Below, piece by piece: positions 48,493 to 60,880 of a DNA stretch of 64,000 nucleotides (position 1 is the first letter of the stretch; each line of letters begins with the position of its first letter). Source of the stretch: Psettodes erumei. Its lineage: Eukaryota; Chordata; Actinopteri; Pleuronectiformes; Psettodidae. A model generated the notes under the pieces. The model had not been told where the DNA came from. It saw only the letters and a list, made by a program, of their open reading frames with translations, and searched no databases. The DNA lies in the NCBI GenBank assembly GCA_016785225.1, contig JAFBJZ010000238.1, positions 1,011,423-1,075,422 on the forward strand, written 5' to 3'. Made by a program: the position numbers and the translations under genes.

Positions 48493-49174
48493 TGTAGCTG
48501 CCATTGAAGTCAGAATTAATAAATAAATAATAGATTAATAAATATTAGTCAACAAATATAAGGTTAAACAATACAGTTCATAAATAAATACATTTCCACT
48601 AAAACAGAATTAATAGTTTAATATTAAAAGCAACATTTAATTTATTTCATGTATCTTCATGTATCTTCTTTGTTTGATATGGGGAATGTATCTTAATTGG
48701 GATAGGAACCAAAGTTTGTTGCCGCAGGTTGAAGGGGTGTCACCTTTAAGGGTCGTAGCTTGTTTAGTTGGACATGCCTGGACCAAGCTAGCAGGCAGAC
48801 ACCACGCTGATCCTGCTGCCTAAGATCAGTGATGATTAAGAAGACGTTGGGATAAAGTGCATAGTGCAATAAAGGACTGAAGACTTCTAATTTTCTCTCA
48901 AGGGAAAGCGGCCAATGAGGTATATTTATGTTTAATGTTATTTTGCTAGACGTTACATATCTAAATGTGAAGTTTCTGTTTAGTCATGTAACAAAACAGC
49001 CGCGTTTGTCTTTGTATTCTATGTTTAATAATGTATTTTTATTTGCATATTTTTTTTGTATTGTCTACCAGTTCTCACGGCACAAGTACACCATCATGCT
49101 CTTTGTGTGATTAAAAGCCCGTAATGAGACAAGAACAACTTGGTTTCGTGATTTCGACTTGAGAGGGAATTACA
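48493..49174 (+). repeat. BEL/Pao 5' LTR
   Basis: 682 bp, starting TGTAGCTGCC and ending GGGAATTACA. It contains CAATAAAGGACTG, a likely polyadenylation signal (about 48868), and is otherwise AT-rich. Confidence 0.95.
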
Positions 49175-50055
49175 GTGAGAACTCAGCCACCGCGACACGA
49201 GGGGAGAGCGTGAACAGCAGCCAGCAAGGAGCCTGCCAGCGCGCACTGCCTGTCGTCGTCAGTGCTGTGAAGAAACTTGGGTTTTCGGAGGAGCTTCTCG
49301 TCAAAAAGGACAGTATGCAACCTACCGGTAACATAAGAGAGTTGTGTGGTGATGCCAACGTGAAGCACGTTTAAGCCAAGTTAAATGTGAAGATGTGGAG
49401 TAGCCTCTACAGCTGTTTAAAGGACTCTTTAACTTTGAAGATTCAGTTGGACTGAATGCACGCAGCATACGGATGCGTTTAAGGACTTGCATATTTCACT
49501 AAGGAATGTATGCTAAGTTTGAAGTGTGACTAAGGTTTAATGTGATATCCTTTCTGATTGTTTTAGATATTTGTTGCCTTCTATTTTGAATGTGTTTAAG
49601 TTAAGTGTTAAATAACAGTAAGCATTTTCTAAGACATTAAGCTTAAAGGGTTACTGGGGCATTTTTCCCACTTTCAGTCATTTTAGGTTGAGAATTAACA
49701 TGCATTTAAAATAAGTCATTTTTGCCATATAGGCCATTTAAGCTATCACTTAACCCTTAGATTACTGTGCTTTGACTTCAATAATATTACTTCACTTATT
49801 ACTTGTCTACTACTAGTAGGCTACTACAACATTATTATCGACAACTAATTGATAATACATTTTTTATTTAACAACTTTGCCTTAAAATTACAGGATAACA
49901 AGTTAATAGATTTTCAAATAGTTTACCCAACTCTAACAATTGCTTTAATTTACTAACAAATTAAACTCATTAGTGCTATTTAAAGCTACCCAACACTACT
50001 TAAAGCCAACATAACATTTTCTAAAATTAGTTTAATTAAAATTAATATACTAAAA
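49175..50055 (+). other. BEL/Pao untranslated leader
   Basis: About 880 bp between the 5' LTR and the first gag ATG. The sequence right after the LTR is GTGAGAACTCAGCCACCG; no standard TGG-type primer binding site is obvious. The first part is GC-richer and the rest AT-rich. Confidence 0.6.
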
Positions 50056-50595
50056 ATGGATGATAAACACGTCGCAACAGATGTTTTGTGTGAAGATGAA
50101 GAGAGGTCTGTTCATGATGAACCTTTAGAAGAAAGCCCTGCAAAAGAAGTTGAAGTGAATAAGGAAACCAGCATGACTGAAGAGAAGAGAAAAAGGACAC
50201 TCACTGAAAAGGGTCAGGAACTCCATACTGACAAATTAAAGAAACTTCAACGTAATTTTAACAAAACATACGAGAAGTGGAAGGTTCTTGCTAAGGAAGC
50301 TAGAAAGGCACTCTCCTCAGCAAGCTCAAGCGATGTTCTACATGAACACCAAATCAAGGTTCATGTTGCTGATACTGAAGTAAAGGAACGCTATGAGGAC
50401 GTTCGCAAACACAGTGTTCCCGACACAGACACAAGACGTCGAGCAGACACCTGTGATGCTGTATCAAGACAGCTCATTGAACGCTACATGTTCTACAGCA
50501 AGAGGACACCGATCAGCACTTACACGCAATGCAAGCACCGTGGGGTAACACTGGTTCTGTGTTTTCATGTAAAGAAGACCAACAATCCATGTTGA
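50056..50595 (+). pseudogene. BEL/Pao gag, N-terminal part (frame 1)
   Basis: A 179-codon frame from ATG at 50056: acidic start MDDKHVATDVLCEDEERS, then a lysine-rich helical region (KLKKLQRNFNKTYEKWKVLA) typical of BEL gag N-termini. Coding similarity leaves this frame near 50480-50530 and goes on in the next one, so the end of this frame is probably not native. Confidence 0.75.
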
Positions 50596-52343
50596 GCTGC
50601 CCAGGCTCTGGACGTGTTTCAAGACACTCAAGCCTGTCTGCAGCAAGGAAACAAGAAGCGGAAGCAGAGGTAGCTACCACTAAAGCTACCTTGAAGGTTC
50701 TAAGAGAAATGGAACAGGAAGAAAAGGAACTTGAAAGGCTTGAGGCGGAGAATAGGAGAGCGCTAGCACAGCAAGAAGCAGAAAATGCTGAAAGAAAGAG
50801 GCTATTAGAAGAGAAGCGCAGACAGTTAGTATGCTTGGAAGCAACTAAAAGAATGAGTGCTGCACAGGCGAGACTAACAGTCTATGAACAAGATGTAGGC
50901 TCAGATGAGGAGATATCAGATCTTCTTCATAACCACAACCTATTAAGGCCTCCAGCTAGGGCTAATGTCTTTTCTAAGCCAACTAGCTTTTCACAACCAG
51001 CCAGTAGACTCCCCACCACAAGCCATGAAGTCACAAGGCCTGCTTCTCAAGCTGCTCGTCCCAGCTCTCAGGACAATAGCACCACAATGCTTGCCGAAGC
51101 AATAGCAGAGTCCATAAATACAAGCTGTCTTCCAGTGCCAGAGCCGCCAATCTTTAGCGGAGACCCAATCAGATACCAGGACTGGAAAATGTCATTCCAA
51201 ACTCTGATAGGACGGAAGAACATTCCTGTAAATGAAAAGATTTACTACCTACGCAAGTATGTCACAGGAGCTGCAAAGAAAGTCATTGAAAGTTATTTCC
51301 TAGTGGGAACGGAGAAAGCCTATGATTCAGCATGGGAAATATTGGAAGAAAGATACGGCAATTCCTTTGTAGTCGCTAAAGCTTTCCGTGACAAGCTGAA
51401 TTCGTGGAACAAGATAGGACCCAAAGACAGCGTCGAGCTGAGGGAATTTGCAGACTTCCTGCGAGGCTGTCAAGCAGCAATGAGTCACATTAAGAGTCTC
51501 AAAGTCCTAAATGACTGCAGCGAAAATCAAAGGATTCTGAGCAAGCTCCCTGACTGGCTTACTGCCAGGTGGAACAGAAAGGTCATGGAATTCGAAGAAG
51601 AAACACATGACTTCCCGAGTTTCAGCACCTTTGTTGAGTTCGTGTCTAAAGAAGCAAAGATAGCTTGCAATCCAGTGACTTCATTGCATGCTCTGAAGAG
51701 TGGTGATGGTGACAAGACAAGGCAATCCAAGGTCCGAAAAATTGGCGCGAAGGTGCTTGCAAGTGCATCTGAAGAGAAGCCAGATGTTGAAGGGCGAAAG
51801 GGCGATGGTAAGGGATGCATGTTTTGTGAAAAGACAAACCATGGCATTCAGACATGCCGGAAGTTGATGGAGAAGCCTGTCAAAGAGCGAGTCAAGTATG
51901 TACAGACACAGAAACTGTGCTTCGCTTGTTTGAAGCCAGGACACCACTCAAAGAGCTGCGAAGGGAAAAGCATATGCAACGTGTGCAAGGGGAGGCATCC
52001 CACATGTTTGCATGAGGACCGTGCCAAGGCAGATGAAAGGGTCCAAGTTCACAAACAGGAGAGTGGAAAACCCTCAAGAGGAAAAGAAATGTCTAAAGAA
52101 CCTAAACAAAGTAACACAGAGTCAACAACAAGTGAAGCAACAAGCACAGCCACTTCCAACCAAGTGATGCACAATGGGAATGGCAAGTATCCATCCACAA
52201 TAGTGCCAGTTTGGCTGTCAACCACAAGCAACCCAGAGGCTGAAGTTCTGGTATACACATTGCTAGACAGTCAGAGCGATAGCACCTTCATCCTCCAAGA
52301 AAGGGCAGAAAGTCTTGATGCGCAGATGGAGCCTTGCAACTAA
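50529..52343 (+). pseudogene. BEL/Pao gag and start of protease (frame 3)
   Basis: A 604-codon frame. Residues about 40-122 form a highly charged coiled coil. From about 204 (PEPPIFSGDPIRYQDWKMSF) it matches the DUF1759 gag region of BEL elements. Two zinc knuckles of the form CX2CX4HX4C start at C430 and C464, with a third cysteine/histidine cluster after them (CNVCKGRHPTCLH). The aspartic protease active site begins at about D580 (LLDSQSDSTFI; DSQ rather than the usual DTG). The frame is lost near 52330. Confidence 0.85.
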
Positions 52344-55108
52344 AACTGTCCACTCTTGCCTTCAAGCAGACAGTCATCCCAAGTCACAAGCTGGTTGGGC
52401 TGCAGGTTAGAGGGTTTTACACCTCCAAGAAAGTCTCGCTTCCCGTGACTTATTCACGAGACTTTATCCTGGCTAGTATCAGTCACATTCCTACACCTAA
52501 GACCGCAAGGGCATGGTCTCATTTAGAGCACCTTGCTGAAGAGATTGCTCCTTTGATTGACTGCGACGTTGGCCTGCTCATTGGGTATAATTGCTCACAA
52601 GCCCTGTTGCCCAGAGAGATTGTGTCGGGCAAAGATGACGAGCCGTTCGCAGTAAGAACCGATCTTGGCTGGAGCATCATTGGCTGCGTCAACCCTTGTG
52701 TTGACTATGGAGATGCAATTGGAAGCAGCCACAGAATCATTGTGAAAGAAGTCACACCAAGTCTACAGTCACCCAGTGACTTGATAAGTCAAGTTCAGTA
52801 CATATGCAGAACGCAAGTCAAGGAAGTCATTGCTCCTACAGATGTGCTGAAAGTGCTCGAATCAGACTTCAGCGAGAGAAATGTGGAAGACGCTCATTTC
52901 TCCCAAGATGACATTCGCTTCATCTCAATAATGGAGGAGGGCATAAAGACACTACCAAATGGACAGCGCGAAATGCCTTTGCCATTTAGAAAAAACAAAC
53001 CGTGTCTACCTAACAATCTGAAATGTGCAGATCATCGTCTCCGATGTCTCAAGAGAAGGTTTGAGAAGGACAAGCAATACCATAAAGACTATGTTGGCTT
53101 CATGAGCAACATCATTTCCTGCGGAGATGCAGAGAAGGTCCCAGAGAGTGAAGTCCAACGGAGCCCCTGCTGGCACATTCCGCACCACGGAGTCTATCAC
53201 CACCAGAAACCAGGGAAGATCCGTGTGGTGTTTGATTGTTCAGTGAAGTTTGAAGGAGTATCCCTCAACGACCATCTACTCACTGGACCAGAGTTGACGA
53301 ATACTCTGCTAGGCATCCTCTGTCGATTCAGGAAGGGCCCAGTAGCTGTGATGTGCGACATAGAGCGTATGTTTCACCAGTTTCGTGTCAGAGCTGAGGA
53401 TCAGGACTACCTCAGGTTCCTGTGGTGGGACAACGGGGATATCGAGTCAGAGCCATCAGTGTACCGAATGAAAGTGCACCTATTCGGTGCAGCCTCGTCG
53501 CCCGGCTGTGCGAACTATGGCCTCAAACATGTTGCTGCACAAGGTCGAGGTCAATTCAGTGAAGCCACAATCCACTTCGTTGAGCGAAACTTTTACGTCG
53601 ACGATGGCTTGATAAGTTTCTCAACACCCAAAGAAGCCATACAGTTGGTGAGTGAAGCCAGGCAACTCTGCAGCTCTGGAAGGTTGCGCATCCACAAGTT
53701 CGTTTCGAACAGTCAAGAGGTGCTTGCATCCCTCCCGAAGGAAGAGTGTGCAGACACGCCACGAAGCAAAGATCTAGCCCTAGGTGAACCACAGATGGAG
53801 AGAGCCCTAGGCGTTAAATGGTGCGTCACTTCAGACCACTTCAGCTTCCGAGTGGTGGTGGATGAATGCCCACTTTCAAGAAGAGGAGTGCTTTCGACCG
53901 TGGCCTCCATCTTTGACCCTTTAGGCTTCGTTGCTCCCTTCATTCTAATCGGGAAGCAAATCCTTCAGCAAATGTGCCTTGACAAGGTGGAATGGGATGA
54001 TCCGCTGCGGGACGATCTGAGACCAAGGTGGGAGTGCTGGCTCCTGGATTTGAAGAACCTGGCAGACGTCAAGATTCAGCGATGCTATCTCCCATTAGAG
54101 TTCAAGCAAGTCCAAAGGTATGAGCTCCATTACTTCTCCGATGCGAGCATCCTGGGGTATGGAGAATGTACTTACCTGAGGGTAATTAGTGAAACTGGAC
54201 AGATCCACTGCTCCTTAGTAATGGGCAAAGCCCGAGTAGCCCCTACTAAGGTGACGACATTGCCAAGACTCGAGCTATCGGCAGCAGTTGTAGCCGTACG
54301 CATGAGTGACATGCTAAGGAAGGAGCTAGAAATAGATGCTCAAGAAGTCTTTTGGACAGATTCAAAGGTTGTTTTAGGGTATGTGAAAAACGATGCCCGA
54401 AGATTCCACGTGTTTGTGGCTAATCGCATCCAACGGATCAGAGACAGCACCAGACCAGATCAGTGGAGACACGTGAGCTCAGAAGATAACCCCGCTGATC
54501 ATGCTTCGAGAGGGCTGCGGGCAAAGGTGCTCATTGCCTCCAACTGGTTTTCTGGGCCTGATTTTCTCTGGTGCAAGGAACTTCCCAGTGGAAGTGTTGA
54601 CGTGGAAGAAGGTGCAGCAGAAGACCCTGAAGTACGCAACGTCTTTGCACACAGGGCTCTAGCTACAAATGCTTCACTGCTGGATCGCTTCCTAAAGTTC
54701 TCCTGCTGGACAAGATTAGTCAAGGCCATTGCTTGTCTCATGCGACTTGCTAAGGAGCTGAAAGGTTCAATACCAAGGACTAATGAAGCCACAAGTTTAC
54801 AAGAGAGAAGTGATGTCAAAGCTACCATCATTAGTCTTGTTCAGAGAGAAGCTTTCCCTGAAGAAATTCAAACCCTCCATCATGGGAAGGAGCTTGTTAA
54901 GACCAGTAAGCTACGTGGACTGAACCCTTTCCTTGATGAACAGGGAGTCCTCAGGGTGGGAGGTCGGCTGAGGCATGCTGACTTGCACCATCACATCAAG
55001 CATCCAGCTGTGTTGCCTTCCAAAGGCCATGTAACTGCTCATACAGCATTATCATCAACAAATGCAACATCAAGGACGTGGCATGACAGTCAACGAGCTA
55101 CGAGCTAA
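52334..55108 (+). pseudogene. BEL/Pao protease end, reverse transcriptase, RNase H, integrase start (frame 2)
   Basis: A 924-codon frame. It opens within the protease/DUF1758 region (KLVGLQVRGF), reaches reverse transcriptase at about 300 (VFDCSVKFEG, AVMCDIERMFHQFRV, HLFGAASSPGCANYG) with catalytic YVDD at about 421-424, and RNase H at about 600 (YFSDASILGYG, FWTDSKVVLGYV, NPADHASRG). It ends in the integrase N-terminal region (VLRVGGRLRHADL). The RT catalytic residues are intact. The frame shifts near 55055, before the HHCC cysteines. Confidence 0.92.
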
Positions 55109-55487
55109 CGGACTTTGGATACTGGGATGTAGTTCTGCTGTCTCATCCTGTATCTTCAAGTGCGTCAAGTGCAGGAAGTTCCAAAGGTCTACTGAGCAAC
55201 AGCAAATGGCAGACTTGCCGCGTGACCGCATGGAAGAAACACCTCCGTTTACGTATTGTGGAATCGACTGCTTCGGACCATTCCATGTTAAGGATGAAAG
55301 GAAGGAGTCTAAGCGCTACGGCCTGCTGTTTACGTGCTTATGCTCTCGTGCAGTGCACATAGAACTTCTTGAAGAGATGACTACAGACTTCTTCCTCATT
55401 GCTCTCCGTGCTTTCATAGCCATACGTGGCAATGTTCGACAACTCCGCTGCGATCAAGGCACCAATTTCGTTGGTGCTAGGCGCTAG
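55062..55487 (+). pseudogene. BEL/Pao integrase, zinc-binding end and first two catalytic Asp (frame 3)
   Basis: It has the CVKCRKFQ cysteines of the zinc-binding region, then the catalytic core with Asp in CGIDCFGPF (about residue 69) and the second Asp in RCDQGTNF (about residue 131). A TAG at 55485-55487 cuts the integrase between its second Asp and its Glu, so this copy cannot make an active enzyme without suppression. Confidence 0.9.
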
Positions 55488-55499
55488 TTCCTTGAGGCC

Positions 55500-56180
55500 T
55501 TGAAGGAGATGGATCAAGAACGCCTAAAAGTACTGGGCTGTGAGTTTGTCATGAATCCTCCATCGGCAAGCCACATAGGCGGTGCCTGGGAAAGGCAGAT
55601 TCGGACAATAAGAAGTGTACTAACGTCGATCCTGGATAAGACTTCCAATCGACTCGATAGTTCATCCTTGAGGACGTACTTCTATGAAGTCATGGCAATC
55701 ATAAACAGTCGGCCATTAACGACTCACTTACTGAACAATCCTACAGGACCGCAACCACTTTCACCTAATCATATACTAACGATGAAATCCTCTATCATTC
55801 TTCCACCACCTGGAAAGTTCAAAAGAGAAGACCTCTACCTTCGCAAGAGGTGGCGCAACGTCCAATACTTAGCCAATGAGTTTTGGTCGAGATGGCGCAA
55901 AGAATATCTGCTAAACCTGCAACAGCGTCAGAAATGGCTACGCAAGCGCAGAAATGCCAAGGTCAATGACATAGTGATTGTGCAAGACGACACTGCCCCA
56001 AGAACTGAGTGGAAGTTGGCAAAGGTCACAAAGGTCTATCCTGCTGAAGATGGTTGCGTAAGGAAGCTGCAGCTGCTGATCAGTGATTCAACCTTGGATA
56101 AACAAGGAAAACGCACTGGAAAACCAGTCTACTTGGAGAGACCCATCCATAAGACGGTTACCCTGATTGAGGCCGAGTGA
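55500..56180 (+). pseudogene. BEL/Pao integrase C-terminal part (same frame after the stop)
   Basis: It continues in the same frame as the previous part. It holds the catalytic Glu in HIGGAWERQ (codon at 55590), then RPLTTHLLNN, LSPNHILTM, LRKRWRNVQYLANEFWSRWR and a DDTAPRTEWKLAKV-type C-terminal domain, ending at TGA 56178-56180. This is the standard end of BEL/Pao pol; no envelope gene follows. Confidence 0.9.
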
Positions 56181-56271
56181 TGCTGCCACATGCGTCTTGC
56201 AATGTGTCTTTATCATCCAGTGCTAGCCTAGTATGTTGATTTGAGTGAAATCACAAGTGATTTGGTGGGAG
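56181..56271 (+). other. BEL/Pao 3' untranslated stretch and polypurine tract
   Basis: Ninety bases between the pol stop and the 3' LTR. The last bases, GGTGGGAG at 56264-56271, form the polypurine tract directly before TGTAGC. Confidence 0.8.
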
Positions 56272-56953
56272 TGTAGCTGCCAACAAAGTCAGAATAAATA
56301 AATAAATAATAGATTAATAAATATTAGTTAACAAATATAAGGTTAAAAATACAGTTCATAAATAAATACATTTCCACTAAAAACAGTATTAATAGTTTAA
56401 TATTAAAAGCAACATTTAATTTATTTCATGTATCTTCATGTATCTTCTTTGTTTGATATGGGGAACGTATCTTAATTGGGATAGGAACCAAAGTTTGTTG
56501 CCGCAGGTTGAAGGGGTGTCACCTTTAAGGGTCGTAGCTTGTTTAGTTGGACATGCCTGGACCAAGCTAGCAGGCAGACACCACGCTGATCCTGCTGCCT
56601 AAGATCAGTGATGATTAAGAAGACGTTGGGATAAAGTGCATAGTGCAATAAAGGACTGAAGACTTCTAATTTTCTCTCAAGGGAAAGCGGCCAATGAGGT
56701 ATATTTATGTTTAATGTTATTTTGCTAGACGTTACATATCTAAATGTGAAGTTTCTGTTTAGTCATGTAACAAAACGGCCGCGTTTGTCTTTGTATTCTA
56801 TGTTTAATAATGTATTTTTATTTGCATATTTTTTTTGTATTGTCTACCAGTTCTCACGGCACAAGTACACCATCATGCTCTTTGTGTGATTAAAAGCCCA
56901 TAATGAGACAAGAACAACTTGGTTTCGTGATTTCGACTTGAGAGGGAATTACA
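56272..56953 (+). repeat. BEL/Pao 3' LTR
   Basis: 682 bp, TGTAGCTGCC to GGGAATTACA, the same length as the 5' LTR and nearly identical to it. Confidence 0.95.
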
Positions 56954-59900
56954 AGGCATATGACCAAAACCTGCTTTTCTCGCCGAGAAAAGCACTTAAT
57001 GAACGGTACTGTGTTTTAGGGGACATGGGTGCCTGGAATCATGAAATAACACTTTTATATCATTGTTGGTCAGTTAACAATGCATATGGAGCAAAAAGTT
57101 CATGGATCCACGCTTCTGCACAAGAGCAAACAGGCATATATGACTAAATGCTGCTGCTTTCTCGCATGGATGCGATGAAATAAAAAAGCACTGATAATGT
57201 CACGGTACTGTGTTTTGGGGGACATGGGTGCCTGGAATCATATAAAAATAACACTTTTATATCATTGTTGGTCAGTTGATAATGGATATTAAGCAAAAAT
57301 TCCATGGGTCACCCCTTCTGCACAAGTTCAAACAGGCCGGTGAGTGTGAGCTTTTCTCGCCGAGAAAAGCACTTAATGGACGGTACTGTGTTTTGATAGA
57401 CATCGGTGCCTGGAATCATAAAATAACACTTTAATATCATTCTTGGTCAGTTGACAATGCATATGGAGCAAAAAGTTCATGGGTCCCCGCTTCTGGACAA
57501 GAGCAAACAGGCATATGACCAAAAGCTGCTTTTCTCGCAGAGAAAAGCACGAAATGCACGAAATGCACGAAATGCACGAAATGCACGAAATGCACGGTAC
57601 TGTGTTTTGGGGGAGATGGTTGCATGGAATCATGAAATAACACTTTAGTGTCATTCTTTGTCAGTTGGTGATGGATATAGAGAAAAACAATTCCATGGGT
57701 CACCCCTTCTGCACAACAGCAAACAGGCCAGTGAGTGTGAGCTTTTCTCGCCGAGAAAAGCACTTAATGGACGGTACTGTGTTTTGATAGACATCGGTGC
57801 CTGGAATCATAAAATAACATTTTGATATCATTCTTGGTTAGTTGACAATGCATATGGAGCAAAAACTTCTTGGGTCCCTGCTTCTGGACAAGAGCAAACA
57901 GGCCAGTGAGTGTGAGATTTTCTCGCCGAGAAAAGCACTTAATCGACGGTCATGTGTTTTTATATCTCGCCGAGAAAAGCACCGTATGCACAGTACTGTG
58001 TTTTGACAGACATCGGTTCCTGGAATCATAAAATAACACTTTAATATCATTCTTGGTCAGTTGACAATTCATATGAAGCAAAAAGTTGATGGGTCCCCGC
58101 TTCTGCACATGAGCAAACAGGCATATGACCAAAACCTGCTTTTCTCGCCGAGAAAAGAAAAGCATGTGTTTTAATGAACGGTACTGTGTTTTGGGGGACA
58201 TGGGTGCCTGGAATCATGAAATAACACTTTTATATCATTGTTGGTCAGTTGACAATGCATATGGAGCAAAAAGTTCATGGATCCACGCTTCTGCACAAGA
58301 GCAAACAGGCATATGACCAAAAGCTGTTTTTCTCGCCGAGAAAAGCACTAAATGCACGGTATTGTGTTTTGGGGGACATGGATGCCTGGAATCATAAACA
58401 TAACACTTTTATATCATTGTTGGTCAGTTGATAATGGATATAAAGTAAAATTCCATGGGTCACCCCTTCTGCACAAGTTCAAACAGGCCGGTGAGTGTGA
58501 GCCTTTCTCGCCGAGAAAAGCACTTAATGGACGGTACTGTGTTTTGATAGACATCGGTGCCTGGAATCATAAAATAACACTTTCATATCATTCTTGGTCA
58601 GTTGACAACATATATGGAGCGAAAAGTTCATGGGTCCCCGCTTCTGCACAAGAGCAAACAGGCATATGACCGAAAGCTGCTTTTCTCGCCGAGAAAAGCA
58701 CTAAATGCACGGTACTGTGTTTGGGGGGACATGGGTGCATGGAATCATGAAATAACACTTTAGTATCATTCACTGTCAGTTGATAATGGATATAAACCAA
58801 AAAATTCCATAGGTCACCCCTTCTGTACAAGTTCAAGCAGGCCGGTGAGTGTGAGCTTTCCTTGCCGAGAAAAGCACTTAATGGACGGTCATGTGTTTCT
58901 ATATCTTGCCGAGAAACGCACTTAATGCACTGTACTGTGTTTTGGGGGACATGGGTGCCTGGAATCATAAAATAACACTTTAATATCATTCTTGGTCAGT
59001 TGACAATGCATATGGAGCAAAAAGTTCATGGGTCCCTGCTTCTGGACAAGAGCAAACAGGCCAGTGACTGTGAGATTTTCTCGCCAAGAAAAGCACTTCA
59101 TGGACGGTCATGTGTTTTTATATCTCGCCGAGAAAAGCACCTAATGCATGGTACTGTGTTTTGATAGACATCGGTGCCTGGAATCATAAAATAACACTTT
59201 AATATCATTCTTGGTCAGTTGAAAATGCATATGGAGCAAAAAGTTGATGGGTCCCCGCTTCTGCACAAGAGCAAACAGGCATATGACCAAAACCTGCTTT
59301 TCTCGCCGAGAAAAGCACTTAATGAACGGTACTGTGTTTTGGGGGACATGGGTGCCTGGAATCATGAAATAACACTTTTATATCATTGTTGGTCAGTTGA
59401 CAATGCATATGGAGCAAAAAGTTCATGGATCCACGCTTCTGCACAAGAGCAAAAAGGCATGTGACCAAAACCTGCTTTTCTCTCCGTCAAAAGCACTTAA
59501 TGCACGGTACTGTGTTTTGGGGGACATGGGTGCCTGGAATCATAAAAATAACACTTTTATATCATTGTTGGTCAGTTGATAATGGATATAAAGCAAAAAT
59601 TCCATGGGTCACCCCTTCTGCACAAGTTCAAACAGGCCGGTGAGTGCCAGCTTTTCTCGCCGAGAAAAGCACTTAATGGACGGTACTGTGTTTTGATAGA
59701 CATCGGTGCCTGGAATTATAAAATAACACATTGATATCATTCGTGGTCAGTTGACAATATATATGGAGCGAAAAGTTCATGGGTCCCCACTTCTGGACAA
59801 GAGCAAACAGGCCAGTGACTGTGATATTTCCTCGCCGAGAAAAGCACTTAATGGACGGTCATGTGTTTTTATATCTCGCCGAGAAAAGCACCTAATGCAC

Positions 59901-60209
59901 GGTACTGTGTTTTGATAGTCATCGGTGCCTGGAATCATAAAATAACACTTTAATATCATTGTTGGTCAGTTGACAATGCATCTGGAGCAAAAGGTTCATG
60001 GATCCACGCTTCTGCACAAGAGCAAACAGGCATATGACCAAAACCTGCTTTTCTCGCCGAGAAAAAGCACTAAATGCACGGTACTGTGTTTTGATAGTCA
60101 TCGGTGCCTGGAATCATAAAATAAAACTTTAATATCATTTTTGGTCAGTTGACAATGCATATGGAGCAAAACGTTCATGGATCCACGCTTCTGCACAAGA
60201 GCAAACAGG
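56954..60209. repeat. Satellite array A, third block
   Basis: Resumes at AGGCATATGACCAAAACC, in mid-unit, and runs for about 18 units of the same type as 40198-48492. One unit has a 9-bp expansion (GAAATGCAC five times, 57551-57595). Several carry the extra palindrome module. Confidence 0.95.
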
Positions 60210-60697
60210 TGTTGGGCCAGCGTAACACATGGTCACCAATTGTTCTTTACCTCATGGGGGCACCATTTGCTGGAGCACCCTTTGTTGAGGTTGCCTACTA
60301 AGGGCACTAACTATTGGGGTTTGGCTATCCAAAATAGTTAATAATTATTAGAATAATAATTATTAATTATTATATAATTGGATCTAATACATTAGATCAC
60401 CTCGGGGCACCACCCTTGTTACAAGGGAAAGATAGCCAATTTATTAAATCAATCTCATAACTAGTACTAAATTGTCAATTTGGAACTCTGATTAATAATT
60501 AATTTAATAACTAGAACCAAAATTACCAGATTAACAACTAGTTTAGGTAGAAGGAATTTGGAGTTCTTGACCGTGTAGAGGTTGGCGGAATTCACTCTTG
60601 TGCAACATTAAACAGGCAACAGGTATGTTTAATAATCATTTATTAACAAGAATAAAAGAAAAGGAAACATACAATCTAGCTACAGTGTACTTTCTAC

Positions 60698-60760
<63 letters not shown>

Positions 60761-60839
60761 TGGGTGTGTCAAAATGGCTGCTGAGGCCTGGAGGCCCTGA
60801 ACAAAGAAGATCTGTGGAGGCACTCAGACCATGTGCTGT

Positions 60840-60880
<41 letters not shown>

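Larger units (their letters stand above)
48493..56953 (+). mobile_element. BEL/Pao LTR retrotransposon, 8.46 kb, nearly full length
   Basis: Two 682-bp LTRs bracket a 7.1-kb interior with gag, protease, reverse transcriptase, RNase H and integrase in the BEL/Pao order. The interior is broken by three frame changes and one stop codon, so it could not make one intact polyprotein. The two LTRs differ at only about a dozen positions by eye, so the insertion is fairly young. No target duplication is present (left flank TATCA, right flank AGGCA), although the array is satellite on both sides. A solo LTR of the same family is at 13048. Confidence 0.95.

Noticed and set aside
49159..49374. 71-codon frame in the BEL leader
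   Set aside because: It starts inside the LTR and ends in the untranslated leader, with no similarity to gag.
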